Position numbers and translations under genes: made by a program. 64,000 bases of DNA. It comes from Cobetia amphilecti (GTDB lineage Bacteria > Pseudomonadota > Gammaproteobacteria > Pseudomonadales > Halomonadaceae). The stretch spans positions 1,922,001 to 1,986,000 of the forward strand of contig NZ_CP084115.1 in the NCBI RefSeq assembly GCF_020217465.1, given 5' to 3'. Shown here one piece after another: positions 52,981 through 61,598 of the stretch. The notes beneath the pieces were generated by a model. It had not been told where the DNA came from. It did no database searches and saw only the letters and a list, made by a program, of their open reading frames with translations. Numbering within the stretch: the first letter of the stretch is position 1; each line of letters starts with the position of its first letter.

Positions 52981-53835
52981 ATGAGCAAGCGTCACGAGAG
53001 CAAGGCCCAACAGCGCGCCACACGGACAGGCAACAAGCAGCGTCTTGGCAACTGGGTCCGCAAGGGAATATTGCTGGCCCTGTGGGGCACGTTGGCGTCC
53101 ACCGCCTTGAGCGCACACGCGGATGCACTGAGCGACATCAAAGATAGCGGGGTGCTGAAAGTGGCGGTGCCACAGGACTTCCCGCCCTTCGGCTCGGTCG
53201 GCCCGGACCTCAAGCCGCGTGGCTACGATATCGACATGGCGCGCTATCTGGCAGACGAGATGGAGGTGAAGCTTGAGCTGGTGCCGGTCACCTCGGCCAA
53301 TCGCATCCCTTATCTGCAGACCCGCAAGGTCGATCTGGTGATCTCGAGCCTGGGCAAGAATCCCGAGCGTGAGAAGGCGATCGATTTCTCCGATGCCTAT
53401 GCGCCGTTCTTCCTCGGCGTGTTCGGCGAGAAGGGCAGTGAGGTGGACTCCGCGCAAGAACTGGGCGAGAAGACCATCGGCGTGACACGTGGCTCGGTGG
53501 AAGACATGGAGCTCAGCAAGGTGGCACCGGAATCGACCACCGTGAAGCGCTTCGAAGACAACAACACGACCTTGTCGGCCTTCCTGTCAGGGCAGGTCGA
53601 GATGATCGCCACCGGCAATCTCGTCACCGCCGCCATCGCCGAACGCAATCCCGCCCGCGTGCCGGTCAGCGTGCTGCCGCTCAAGAATTCTCCCTGCTAT
53701 GTGGGCATGCGTCATGACACGCCGGCGCTCAAGGCGCGCGTGAATGAGCTGATCGCCCAGGGAATCGAGGATGGCACGCTCAATACGCTCTCCGAGACCT
53801 GGTTCAAGGCGCCGCTGCCGTCACTGGATGCCTGA
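52981..53835 (+). CDS. Polar-amino-acid-type ABC transporter, substrate-binding protein
   Basis: 284 residues, SBP family 3. Signal peptide with an unusually long basic n-region (~27 residues) and cleavage near SAHA-DA (residue ~47). Mature: DIKDSGVLKVAVPQDFPPFGSVGPDLKPRGYDIDMARYLAD, the ligand-pocket motif RKVDLVISSLGKNPEREKAIDFSDAY, and GVTRGSVEDMELSK. Family 3 proteins bind amino acids or opines; the amidase at the end of the operon suggests an amide- or ureide-like ligand. First gene of a five-gene operon. Confidence 0.88.
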   Translation: MSKRHESKAQQRATRTGNKQRLGNWVRKGILLALWGTLASTALSAHADALSDIKDSGVLKVAVPQDFPPFGSVGPDLKPRGYDIDMARYLADEMEVKLELVPVTSANRIPYLQTRKVDLVISSLGKNPEREKAIDFSDAYAPFFLGVFGEKGSEVDSAQELGEKTIGVTRGSVEDMELSKVAPESTTVKRFEDNNTTLSAFLSGQVEMIATGNLVTAAIAERNPARVPVSVLPLKNSPCYVGMRHDTPALKARVNELIAQGIEDGTLNTLSETWFKAPLPSLDA

Positions 53836-53881
53836 ATCGAGACGTCACACGTCTGATCCCTTTGCCCGTGAGGCTTGATCG

Positions 53882-54607
53882 ATGAACTATCTCCCGGATT
53901 TCCCGCGCCTGTTGCCGTATCTGCCCGACCTGATGGCCGGGCTGATGACGACGGTCTGGCTGACGGCGCTGACCACCACGCTGGGGATACTCGGCGCGGT
54001 GATGTGTGTCTGGCAGCGCCATCGTGCGCCGACCAGCCTCTTCAGCCGGCTGCTGGGCATGCTGGTGGAGCTGCTGCGCAACACGCCCTTCATCGTCCAG
54101 CTGTTCTTCATCTTCTTCGGTCTGCCGGCACTGGGGCTGTCACTCAGTGCCGAGATGGCCGCGGTGATCGCGATGACACTCAATCTGGCGGCCTACAGCA
54201 GTGAAATCCTGCGTGCCGGGGTCGATGCCACCGGTCGCGGCCAGTGGGAAGCCGGGCGGGCACTGGGGCTTACCCGTTGGCAGAGCTATCGCCATGTGGT
54301 GCTGATGCCGGCGCTGGAACGCATGTATCCGGCGCTGACCAGCCAGTGCGTGATCGTGATGCTGGGCTCCGCCGTGGTCTCCCAGATCAGCGTGGCGGAC
54401 CTGACCTTCGCGGCCAACTTCATCCAGTCACGTACCTTCCTGAGCTTCGAGAGCTACGTGGTGACGGCAGGCATGTACCTGCTGTTGGCCATCGCGATGC
54501 GCGCCTTGCTCAACCGCATCGGGCGTCGTCTGTTCGGCTTTCGCCACCTGACGCCGGCCCCGCGTAGGCGTCTGTCTTCCCATGTCCTGAAAGAGGCCCA
54601 CTCATGA
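53882..54607 (+). CDS. ABC transporter permease, His/Glu/Gln/Arg type (first)
   Basis: 241 residues, about five membrane segments. PYLPDLMAGLMTTVWLTALTTTLGILGAVM at the start, the HisM/GlnP stretch VELLRNTPFIVQLFFIFFGLPALG, and the EAA coupling loop EILRAGVDATGRGQWEAGRALGLTRWQ. Pairs with the next permease to form the channel. Its stop overlaps the next start by four bases (ATGA). Confidence 0.9.
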   Translation: MNYLPDFPRLLPYLPDLMAGLMTTVWLTALTTTLGILGAVMCVWQRHRAPTSLFSRLLGMLVELLRNTPFIVQLFFIFFGLPALGLSLSAEMAAVIAMTLNLAAYSSEILRAGVDATGRGQWEAGRALGLTRWQSYRHVVLMPALERMYPALTSQCVIVMLGSAVVSQISVADLTFAANFIQSRTFLSFESYVVTAGMYLLLAIAMRALLNRIGRRLFGFRHLTPAPRRRLSSHVLKEAHS

Positions 54608-55257
54608 TCGACTTCACGCTGTGGGACATTCTGCGCAACCTGTTGCTGGCGGCGCGCTGGACACTGGCGCTGTCCCTGATCGCCTTCATCGGCGGCAGTC
54701 TGGTCGGGCTGGCGCTGACCTTTCTGCGCCTGACCCGCTGGCCGGGGGCGGCGCTCTTCTGTCGTCTCTATACCGAGCTGTTCCAGGGCACGCCGCTGTT
54801 GATGCAGCTGTTCCTGGCCTTCTTCGGGGTGGCGGTCTTCGGGCTGGATGTCTCGGCCTGGACAGCGGCGGCCGTGGCGCTGACGCTGTTCAGCAGTGCC
54901 TTCCTGCATGACATCTGGCGCGGCTGTGTCGAGGCGGTGCCCAAGGGGCAGTGGGAAGGGGCGCGGGTGCTGGGGCTCGGCTACCTGAAGACCATGCGCC
55001 ACATCATCCTGCCGCAGGCGCTGCGCATGGCCATCGCGCCGACCGTCGGCTTCTCGGTGCAGATCATCAAGGGCACCGCGCTTGCCTCGGTGATCGGCTT
55101 CGTCGAGCTGACCAAGGCCGGCACCATGCTCAACAACGCCACCCTGGAACCCTTCACCGTCTTCGCGCTGGTCGCGTTGCTGTATTTCGCCATGTGCTAT
55201 CCGCTGTCGCGGCTGGCTCGCCATCTGGAGGCACGTCTCAATGTCACTGCTCGCTGA
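54604..55257 (+). CDS. ABC transporter permease, His/Glu/Gln/Arg type (second)
   Basis: 217 residues, about five membrane segments: NLLLAARWTLALSLIAFIGGSLVGLALTF, TELFQGTPLLMQLFLAFFG, the EAA loop DIWRGCVEAVPKGQWEGARVLGLG, and IIKGTALASVIGFVELTKAG. It overlaps both neighbours (4 bp upstream, 17 bp with the ATPase gene). Confidence 0.9.
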   Translation: MIDFTLWDILRNLLLAARWTLALSLIAFIGGSLVGLALTFLRLTRWPGAALFCRLYTELFQGTPLLMQLFLAFFGVAVFGLDVSAWTAAAVALTLFSSAFLHDIWRGCVEAVPKGQWEGARVLGLGYLKTMRHIILPQALRMAIAPTVGFSVQIIKGTALASVIGFVELTKAGTMLNNATLEPFTVFALVALLYFAMCYPLSRLARHLEARLNVTAR

Positions 55258-56095
55258 AGTTTCTGCGCTGGATAGCGCCTCATCCGACGCTGCTGTCTCC
55301 GAGAAGGCCGCCGTCACCGAGAGCGCTCCCGTCTCCGACAGCGCCCTTGATACCGAGAGCGCCAAGGCGCCGCTGGTCAGCCTGTCGGCGCTGACCAAGT
55401 CCTTCGGTGACCTGCCGGTCCTCAAGGGGATCGATCTCGAGGTGCGCCCGGGTGAGGTGGTGTCGATCATCGGTCGCAGCGGTTCCGGCAAGAGCACCTT
55501 GCTGCGCTGTATCAATCAGCTCGAACAGCATGACGGCGGCGCCATTCATGTCGCCGGCAAGCTGCTGGACGGTAGCGAGATGGACGCCGCCGCCCTGGCA
55601 CAGGATGTCGGTATGGTGTTCCAGAGCTTCAATCTGTTTCCCCACAAGCGCGTCGGCGAGAACGTGATGCTGGCACCGATGCTGGTCAAGGGCGTCGCCC
55701 GCGATGTCGCCGAGCGCGAGGCCCGCGAGATGCTGGCCAAGGTCGGGCTGGGGGAGAAATTCGATGCCTGGCCGAGTCAGCTCTCCGGTGGACAGCAGCA
55801 GCGGGTGGCGATCGCACGCGCCCTGGCGATGCACCCCAAGGTGCTGCTGTGCGATGAGATCACCTCGGCTCTGGACCCGGAACTGGTTGGCGATGTGCTC
55901 AAGGTGCTGGAACAGCTCAAACGTGAGGGCATGACGCTGATTCTGGTCACCCATGAGATGAATTTCGCCCGTGATGTGGGCGATCGCGTGATCTTCATGC
56001 ACCAGGGGCGTGTGCATGAGTCGGGCGACCCCGCGACACTGTTCGCCAATCCGGCCACGGAAGAGCTGCGCCAGTTCCTCGGCGCGGTGCTATGA
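55241..56095 (+). CDS. ABC transporter ATP-binding protein, polar amino acid type
   Basis: 284 residues. Walker A GRSGSGKSTLLR, Q-loop QDVGMVFQSFNLFPH, signature LSGGQQQRVAIARALAM, Walker B VLLCDEITSALDP, H-loop LVTHEM. The first ~42 residues (Ala/Ser/Glu-rich) are an extension not found in GlnQ/HisP; a start further in is unlikely because GGAGG precedes this ATG. It powers uptake through the two permeases. Confidence 0.92.
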   Translation: MSLLAEVSALDSASSDAAVSEKAAVTESAPVSDSALDTESAKAPLVSLSALTKSFGDLPVLKGIDLEVRPGEVVSIIGRSGSGKSTLLRCINQLEQHDGGAIHVAGKLLDGSEMDAAALAQDVGMVFQSFNLFPHKRVGENVMLAPMLVKGVARDVAEREAREMLAKVGLGEKFDAWPSQLSGGQQQRVAIARALAMHPKVLLCDEITSALDPELVGDVLKVLEQLKREGMTLILVTHEMNFARDVGDRVIFMHQGRVHESGDPATLFANPATEELRQFLGAVL

Positions 56096-56155
56096 GTGCA
56101 GCGTCTTGAGCGTGCAGCGGTGGACCACATCATGAGTCGAAAGGAGTCGCTCCCA

Positions 56156-57475
56156 GTGGACAAGCGTATCTATGTAGCGCCGGCACGTTTCTCGGGGCCG
56201 CGGGGTCAGGGGTGGCAGGAAGAAGGCCCGCTGAATGGCCAGCGACTGGTGGTCAAGGACCTGTTCGCGATCAAGGGCGAGCGCATCGGCCAGGGCAACC
56301 CTGACCTGCTGGCCAGCGCCCCCATCGAGCGGCAGACGGCGCCTGCTGTCCTCGCGCTTCAGCAGGCGGGGGCCGATTATCGTGCCCGTACCACCACCGA
56401 TGAGCTGGCCTACAGCCTCAATGGCACCAATGCGCATTTCGGCACGCCGCAGAACCCTCGCGCGCCGCTGAGGTTGCCGGGCGGCTCGAGCGTGGGCTCT
56501 GCGGTGGCGGTGGCGCGCGGTGAGGCGGAGGTCGGACTGGGCACCGATACCGGCGGCTCCATCCGCGTGCCGTCCAGTTACTGCGGGCTTTATGGGCTGC
56601 GCCCGACCCATGGTCGTATCAGCATGACCGGGCTCAAGCCGCTGGCGCCGCGCTTCGACACCGTCGGCTGGATGACGCGGGATCTGGGGACGCTGACGCA
56701 GGTCAGTGAGGTGCTGATGCCGGCGGCGACAGCCACTCGACTGCCGGCGCGCATCATCCTGCTGGTGCCGGAAGGGCTCGCCGCTGGGCCTTATCAGCGC
56801 CTGCTCGGGCCGCTGTCTCGGCGCCTTGAGTCACTCGGCTTTCAGTGCGAGCGGCGCATGCTGAGTCAGACCTTCATGGCGCGCGCCAGTGAAGCCTTCC
56901 GGATTCTGCAGGGCTGCGAGATTCGGCGTACTCACCAGGCGTGGTTGAGTACGCCGGAGCAGGGGCCCGAATCGCGCTGGCCGCGCCTCAACCCGGATAT
57001 CGCGGCGCGTCTCAAATGGTGCATGACGCTCAGCGATAGCGACGAGCAGGCAGCAGAAGCCAAGGCGGATACCGTTCGCCGCTGGTTTCGCCAGCAGCTG
57101 GCAGCCAGTCAGCCGGCCAGCCAGGCAGCCAGTCATCAGGAAGGCAGCGAGGCACCAGCGGAGGCTGGCAGTCGCGCGCTTCACGCCCAGGCCGAAGCTA
57201 CCAGCGAGGCGGTCTTCATGTTGCCCACCACGCCGGGCGCCTCACCGCTGCTGGGTGCAAGCCTTGAGGTAATGGAGGCCTATCGTCATCGCCTGATGGG
57301 ACTCACCGCACTGGCGGGCTTGAACGGTGCGCCGCAGCTGAGTCTGCCGTGGCTTGCCGACTCGGCGGCACGTCTGCCACAGGAAGCCGCGCCCCCGCCC
57401 TGGGGCGTGTCATTGCTGGGCCTGCCGGGACGTGATGAGAGTCTGCTGGCACTGGCCAGCATGTTGGAAAACTGA
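56156..57475 (+). CDS. Amidase-signature-family hydrolase
   Basis: 439 residues. Ser-cisSer-Lys triad visible: Lys in RLVVKDLFAIKG (~33), cis-Ser in LPGGSSVGSAVAVARGEAEVGLG (~110) and the nucleophile in DTGGSIRVPSSYCGLYGLRPTHGRIS (~134). The region ~320-360 is an Ala/Gln/Ser-rich insertion (QPASQAASHQEG). The family spans GatA, AtzF and HpxY-like enzymes. Its place after an ABC transporter and before puuE suggests a ureide, oxamate or similar amide substrate. GTG 56156 follows AAAGGAG with 9-nt spacing; ATG 56132 and GTG 56096 are in frame but poorly supplied. Confidence 0.78.
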   Translation: MDKRIYVAPARFSGPRGQGWQEEGPLNGQRLVVKDLFAIKGERIGQGNPDLLASAPIERQTAPAVLALQQAGADYRARTTTDELAYSLNGTNAHFGTPQNPRAPLRLPGGSSVGSAVAVARGEAEVGLGTDTGGSIRVPSSYCGLYGLRPTHGRISMTGLKPLAPRFDTVGWMTRDLGTLTQVSEVLMPAATATRLPARIILLVPEGLAAGPYQRLLGPLSRRLESLGFQCERRMLSQTFMARASEAFRILQGCEIRRTHQAWLSTPEQGPESRWPRLNPDIAARLKWCMTLSDSDEQAAEAKADTVRRWFRQQLAASQPASQAASHQEGSEAPAEAGSRALHAQAEATSEAVFMLPTTPGASPLLGASLEVMEAYRHRLMGLTALAGLNGAPQLSLPWLADSAARLPQEAAPPPWGVSLLGLPGRDESLLALASMLEN

Positions 57476-57520
57476 CCTGCATGTTGGAAGACTGATCTGC
57501 ATGTTGGAAAACTGACCAGC
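57461..57520 (+). repeat. 20-bp tandem repeat, three units, across the amidase stop codon
   Basis: Units start at 57461, 57481 and 57501, each beginning atgttggaa and each containing its own TGA (57473, 57493, 57513). The unit repeats the last codons of the gene, MLEN-stop. Confidence 0.95.
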
Positions 57521-57562
57521 GCTGCCTTGCATGTGCGATTGCAGACATTGTCTGGAGTTGAA

Positions 57563-57600
57563 CAGAAACGCCGCATCCCGAAAGGGCTGCGGCGTTTCTG
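57563..57600. terminator. Bidirectional terminator between amidase gene and puuE
   Basis: A 13-bp perfect stem CAGAAACGCCGCA / TGCGGCGTTTCTG around a 12-nt loop that itself contains CCC/GGG. Confidence 0.8.
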
Positions 57601-57632
57601 ATGCTGGCACTTGGGATTGAGGTGATGGTTCG

Positions 57633-58586
57633 TCAGCTGGCGGGGGTATAGGGATGCTCGCGTTGCCAGTGCTCGGCGATATCGATGCGTCGCGTGATCC
57701 ATACATTGTCGTGGGACTGGATGTAATCGAGGAAGCGTTTCAGCGCCGCGAAGCGTCCCGGGCGGCCGGCGATCCGACAGTGCAGCCCGACGGAGAGCAT
57801 CTTGGGCGCCGTGTCGCCCTCGGCATAGAGCACATCAAAGGCATCGCGCAGGTACTGGAAGAAATCCTCGCCGCTATTGAAGCCCTGGGCGCTGGCGAAG
57901 CGCATGTCATTGGTGTCCAGGGTATAGGGCACGACGAGATGCGGCACCTGTTCACCATTGGCGGTAGTCACCTCCATCCACAGCGGCAGGTCATCGCCGT
58001 AGTAATCGCTGTCGTAGGTGAAACCGCCGTGTTCCACCACCAGTCGGCGGGTATTGGGGCTGTCGCGCCCGGTGTACCAGCCCTGTGGCGCATGACCGAC
58101 CAGCTCGCGATAGCTTTCCACCGCGCGTTCCAGGTGGGCGCGCTCATGGGCCTCATCCATGTGCTGATAATGAATCCAGCGCCAGCCATGACTGGCGATC
58201 TCGTGACCATCCTCCAGGAAACGCGCCACCAGATCCGGATGGCGCGCCAGCGCCATGCCGACGCCGAAGACGGTCAGCGGCAACTCGCGGCGCTTGAATT
58301 CATCCAGAATCCGCCACACGCCACTGCGCGAGCCATATTCGTAGATCGACTCCATGCTCATGTGCCGCGCGGGGTAGGCCTCGGCACCGATGATCTCGGA
58401 GAGAAACTTCTCGCTCTCGCTATCGCCGTGCAGCAGGCAGTTCTCGCCGCCTTCCTCGTAGTTGAGCACGAACTGGACCGCGATCTTCGCGCCACCCGGC
58501 CAGTTGGCATGCGGTGGCGTGTCGGCATAACCGATCAGGTCACGCGGATACTCATCGCCCCACAGGGCATTGTCGGTGTCTGGCAT
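57633..58586 (-). CDS. puuE: Metal-independent allantoinase PuuE
   Basis: 317 residues, polysaccharide-deacetylase fold. YPRDLIGYADTPPHANWPGGAKIAVQFVLNYEEGGE at the N-terminus, RSGVWRILDEFKRRELPLTVFGVGMAL, HEIASHGWRWIHYQHM and PQGWYTGRDSPNTRRLV are PuuE hallmarks. It opens allantoin to allantoate, linking uraD and allC encoded 45 kb away. ATG 58586 follows AAGGA; the frame continues 30 codons upstream through a 24-bp repeat that would encode a spurious hydrophobic stretch (LHFALHFALVFALHYALVF). Confidence 0.9.
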   Translation of the reverse strand: MPDTDNALWGDEYPRDLIGYADTPPHANWPGGAKIAVQFVLNYEEGGENCLLHGDSESEKFLSEIIGAEAYPARHMSMESIYEYGSRSGVWRILDEFKRRELPLTVFGVGMALARHPDLVARFLEDGHEIASHGWRWIHYQHMDEAHERAHLERAVESYRELVGHAPQGWYTGRDSPNTRRLVVEHGGFTYDSDYYGDDLPLWMEVTTANGEQVPHLVVPYTLDTNDMRFASAQGFNSGEDFFQYLRDAFDVLYAEGDTAPKMLSVGLHCRIAGRPGRFAALKRFLDYIQSHDNVWITRRIDIAEHWQREHPYTPAS

Positions 58587-58612
58587 CGTGCGGCTTCCTT
58601 GCGGGTGGATAA

Positions 58613-58670
58613 CGAAGACAAGAGCGTAATGAAGAGCGAAGACAAGAGCGAAATGAAGTGCGAAATGAAG
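58613..58670. repeat. 24-bp tandem repeat upstream of puuE
   Basis: Two units (58613-58636 and 58637-58660) beginning cgaagacaagagcg and a partial third unit, lying 27 bp before the puuE start codon, in its expected 5' leader. Confidence 0.9.
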
Positions 58671-58748
58671 ACCCAATCACATCTCCATTGATGTGCAGGC
58701 TTTGTGCCATCACGGCGCATCGTGGCGGCGTCACGCTTGCAGCCCGCA

Positions 58749-61598
58749 TCAATTCGTCGGTGACCACCAGCGTGGCAGCAACCGTGCGACTTCCGGGCGC
58801 ATGAAGCGGTCATCGATCAAGTGGATCACGCCCTGATCCTGCTCGCTGCGAATCACTCGGCCGGCAGCCTGCACCACTCTGGTGAGCCCCGGGTACAGAT
58901 AGGTGCAGTCATCGGCATTCAAGGGCTGGATGACCGGGTACGGTGCGCGCGTATCGTCGTGTGGGTCGCCTTCAGCCTGTTCCGGCTGGCTACGCCGCTG
59001 TGCGTCGTTGTCGAGCCACGTGGCAAGACGCTGCTTGAGTGCTTCATTCTCGGGACTGAAACCGGCCAGTCCGAGGGTGGCGATGAAGGCCCCGATCAGA
59101 CGCGAGCCGGGCAGATCGATCCCTTCGCCGAAGGCGCCACCCAGCACCGCGAAGCCGATGCCTTGTCCCTCGGGCGTGAAGCGCTGAATGAAGCCGGTGC
59201 GCTCCGCTTCCGTCATGGCGCGGGTCTGGCGCCATTGGGGAATCTCCGGCGCCAGCTGTTGCAGGGTGCTGGCGACCTGTTCCAGATAGGCGAAGCTCGA
59301 GAAGAACGCCAGATAGTTGCCCGGGCGTTGCCGGTATTGGCGCGCCATCAACTCGGCGATCGGCCGGCAGGAGGCGTCGCGATCCCGCAGGCGTGTCGAG
59401 AGCCGATGACGACTGACCTGCACCTGGGCCGCGCTGAACGGGGAATTGACACTCAGCCAGACGGCATCGTCCGCCAGACCCAGCAGGCGATGGTGATAGG
59501 CCGGTGGGTTGAGTGTGGCCGAGAACAACAGGATGGCGTGACTGGCGCGCAGGCGGGGTGCCAGCCACGGCGCCGGACTGACGCAGCGCAGTCGCGGCTG
59601 GATCTGGCGCACGCTGCGCCCGCGGGCCTTGTGTGGCCGGGCTGACGCGTCAGCTTCTGTTCCTGCATCCGATGCTGCGCCGGAACTCGAGCTTGAATCG
59701 CTGGCAAGCGACGCCTGCCGCGCAGGGGGCGTGGCGGAGAGTTCGACCTCGAACAGCGAGTGATCGCCAAAGCCTTCGGCGAGTCGCGCCAGGGTCAGTG
59801 CCGCAAAGTAGGCCTCCATCATCTCGACATCGGGTTCCACGCGGCGCCTGGCCGTGGAAGAGGCCGAGCCGGAGACTGTCGTTGCAGTGCCTGTATCGGT
59901 AGCACTCGGAGCAGCAGAGGGGGCATCGCTTGCGATCAGGCCCAGCTGTTCGGGGGCTTGTGTGGCTGTCGCTGGCTGTTGCCTGGCCGCAGCAGGGTTT
60001 GCGGCCTTGTCAGGCTCCGCCAACCAGTCGCCCATCGCGCCGGTCCATTGGCTCAAGGCCTTGAGGAAGTCGCCGGGTAGCGCCTCCAGTGCAAGGCGCT
60101 GCGCCTTGTGGCCTGCGTCCTTGCTATCGACCTTGCTTGCCTGTGTCTCGCCGTCAGCACCCTGCTTGAGCTGCTCCAGCGCTCGCCATTGCCGAGCCAG
60201 TGCGCGTGAAGCCGAGCGCAGCGGGGCCGGATGGCCCTTGCGGCTCAACTGCTTGAGCAGGAAGTGGAACTGGCGGGCGTCGAGCTCGGTGCTGTACATG
60301 CCGCGGGCGCGCTCGATGAGGTTGTGGCTCTCATCGACCAGCACCACCGTGCGCCAATCATTGGCCTGGCTCAGGGCGAACAGCAGCGCATGACTGTCGA
60401 AGTAGTGGTTATGGTCGCCGATGATGACATCCGCCCAGCGCGAGAGCTCCTGGGCGAGAAAGTAGGGGCAGATGTCGTGGGCCAGGGCGTGGCGGCGTGT
60501 CGTCGCCAGATTCAGGAGGCGTTGGTCGGCGAGCGCGGCGTCGCGTGCCGCGGGCAGGCGATCATAGAACCCGCGCGCCAGCGGGCAGGACTCGCCATGA
60601 CAGGCGAGGGACGGGTGCTCGCAGGTCTTGCTGCGCGCGCCCAGTTCCAGAATGCGCAGCGGTGTCGCCGGTGTCTTTTTCTGCCCCTCGCTGTCGTCAG
60701 CGGCTGGTGCCAAGGTGGCCAGCGCGTCGAGTGCCAGCGCGCGGCCCGGGGTGCGGGCGGTGAGGTAGAAGAGTCTGTCCGTGCCGCTTGCGGGCATCGC
60801 GCGCAGTGCCGGATACAGCGTGGCCAGGGTCTTGCCGGTACCGGTCGGCGCCTCGGCGAGCAGCTCGCGGCCGGTCATCACCGCCTTGTAGGCATGCTCG
60901 GCCAGTTGGCGTTGACCGGGGCGCCAGCTCGGCCACGGAAAGGCCAGGCGGCTCAGCGCGCTGTCGCGGGCACTGCGATGGGCCAGCTCATTGGCGGCGA
61001 ACTCGCTGAAGCGTGCCGCCAGACGTGCCAGCTCCGCCTCCAGCGCCTCACGGCTCCACCAGGCTTCCAGACGCTGCTCATCAGGCTGTGCCTTGCGGCT
61101 TTTGGGGTCAGCCTGGTCAGTCTGCTCGTTCTGCTCGTTCTGCTCATCATGCTCGCTCTTGGTGCCCCTGGGCGCATCCGCCGCGATGTCCAGATAGACC
61201 AGCGCGAGCGTGATACCTTCGAGGTCCCGGCTGCGACACATCAGTGCGCCGTAGACGCGTGCCTGGGCCCAATGCAGGGCGCGATGGTGCGCGGGCTGGC
61301 GGGAGAGGTCGCCGCGATGGGTCTTGATCTCCTCGAGGCAGTTGCGCTTGGGATCATAGCCATCGGCGCGCCCACGGATGGTCAAATTGCCGATGTCACC
61401 GCTGAGCGAGATCTCGCTTTCATAGTCCTTGCCGCGTCGGCGCACGATACGCTGATGACCACGGATGCCCTGCTGGGCGGTAGGCGATGGCGTGAAGCGC
61501 AGGTCCAGATCGCCCTCGCGCGCGGCAAAGGCACACAGTTCGCGTACTGCGATCTGGTAGCGTGCGGGCTCAGCGTGGGTCTCGTCCGCCTTGATCAT
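58749..61598 (-). CDS. XPD/DinG-type Fe-S helicase with N-terminal PD-(D/E)XK domain
   Basis: 949 residues. Residues ~1-130 look like a Cas4-type PD-(D/E)XK nuclease: GRADGYDPKRNCLEEIKTHRGDL (Asp ~81, E-x-K ~88-90) and HWAQARVYG (Q motif). The helicase core has Walker A EAPTGTGKTLATLYPALRA (~246), four Fe-S cysteines (TCEHPSLACHGESCPLARGFYDR and HDICPYF, ~320-375), DESHNL (~419), and late motifs AFFSSFAYLEQV, GGAFGEGIDLPG and VVQAAGRVIRS. A Ser/Ala/Thr-rich loop (~540-600) interrupts domain 2. Expected to unwind 5'-tailed DNA in repair, like DinG/XPD/Dna2-like enzymes. Its ATG overlaps the stop of the FAN1 gene (ATGA), so the two act together. Confidence 0.85.
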   Translation of the reverse strand: MIKADETHAEPARYQIAVRELCAFAAREGDLDLRFTPSPTAQQGIRGHQRIVRRRGKDYESEISLSGDIGNLTIRGRADGYDPKRNCLEEIKTHRGDLSRQPAHHRALHWAQARVYGALMCRSRDLEGITLALVYLDIAADAPRGTKSEHDEQNEQNEQTDQADPKSRKAQPDEQRLEAWWSREALEAELARLAARFSEFAANELAHRSARDSALSRLAFPWPSWRPGQRQLAEHAYKAVMTGRELLAEAPTGTGKTLATLYPALRAMPASGTDRLFYLTARTPGRALALDALATLAPAADDSEGQKKTPATPLRILELGARSKTCEHPSLACHGESCPLARGFYDRLPAARDAALADQRLLNLATTRRHALAHDICPYFLAQELSRWADVIIGDHNHYFDSHALLFALSQANDWRTVVLVDESHNLIERARGMYSTELDARQFHFLLKQLSRKGHPAPLRSASRALARQWRALEQLKQGADGETQASKVDSKDAGHKAQRLALEALPGDFLKALSQWTGAMGDWLAEPDKAANPAAARQQPATATQAPEQLGLIASDAPSAAPSATDTGTATTVSGSASSTARRRVEPDVEMMEAYFAALTLARLAEGFGDHSLFEVELSATPPARQASLASDSSSSSGAASDAGTEADASARPHKARGRSVRQIQPRLRCVSPAPWLAPRLRASHAILLFSATLNPPAYHHRLLGLADDAVWLSVNSPFSAAQVQVSRHRLSTRLRDRDASCRPIAELMARQYRQRPGNYLAFFSSFAYLEQVASTLQQLAPEIPQWRQTRAMTEAERTGFIQRFTPEGQGIGFAVLGGAFGEGIDLPGSRLIGAFIATLGLAGFSPENEALKQRLATWLDNDAQRRSQPEQAEGDPHDDTRAPYPVIQPLNADDCTYLYPGLTRVVQAAGRVIRSEQDQGVIHLIDDRFMRPEVARLLPRWWSPTN

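Noticed and set aside
58587-58676. Hydrophobic N-terminal extension of PuuE
   Set aside because: Encoded by a tandem repeat; ATG 58586 has a proper ribosome site and matches PuuE length.
58749-59200. Large + strand frames overlapping the helicase, FAN1, xdh and prpE genes
   Set aside because: Long antisense frames are common in high-G+C genes; composition is His/Gln/Arg-rich with no motifs.
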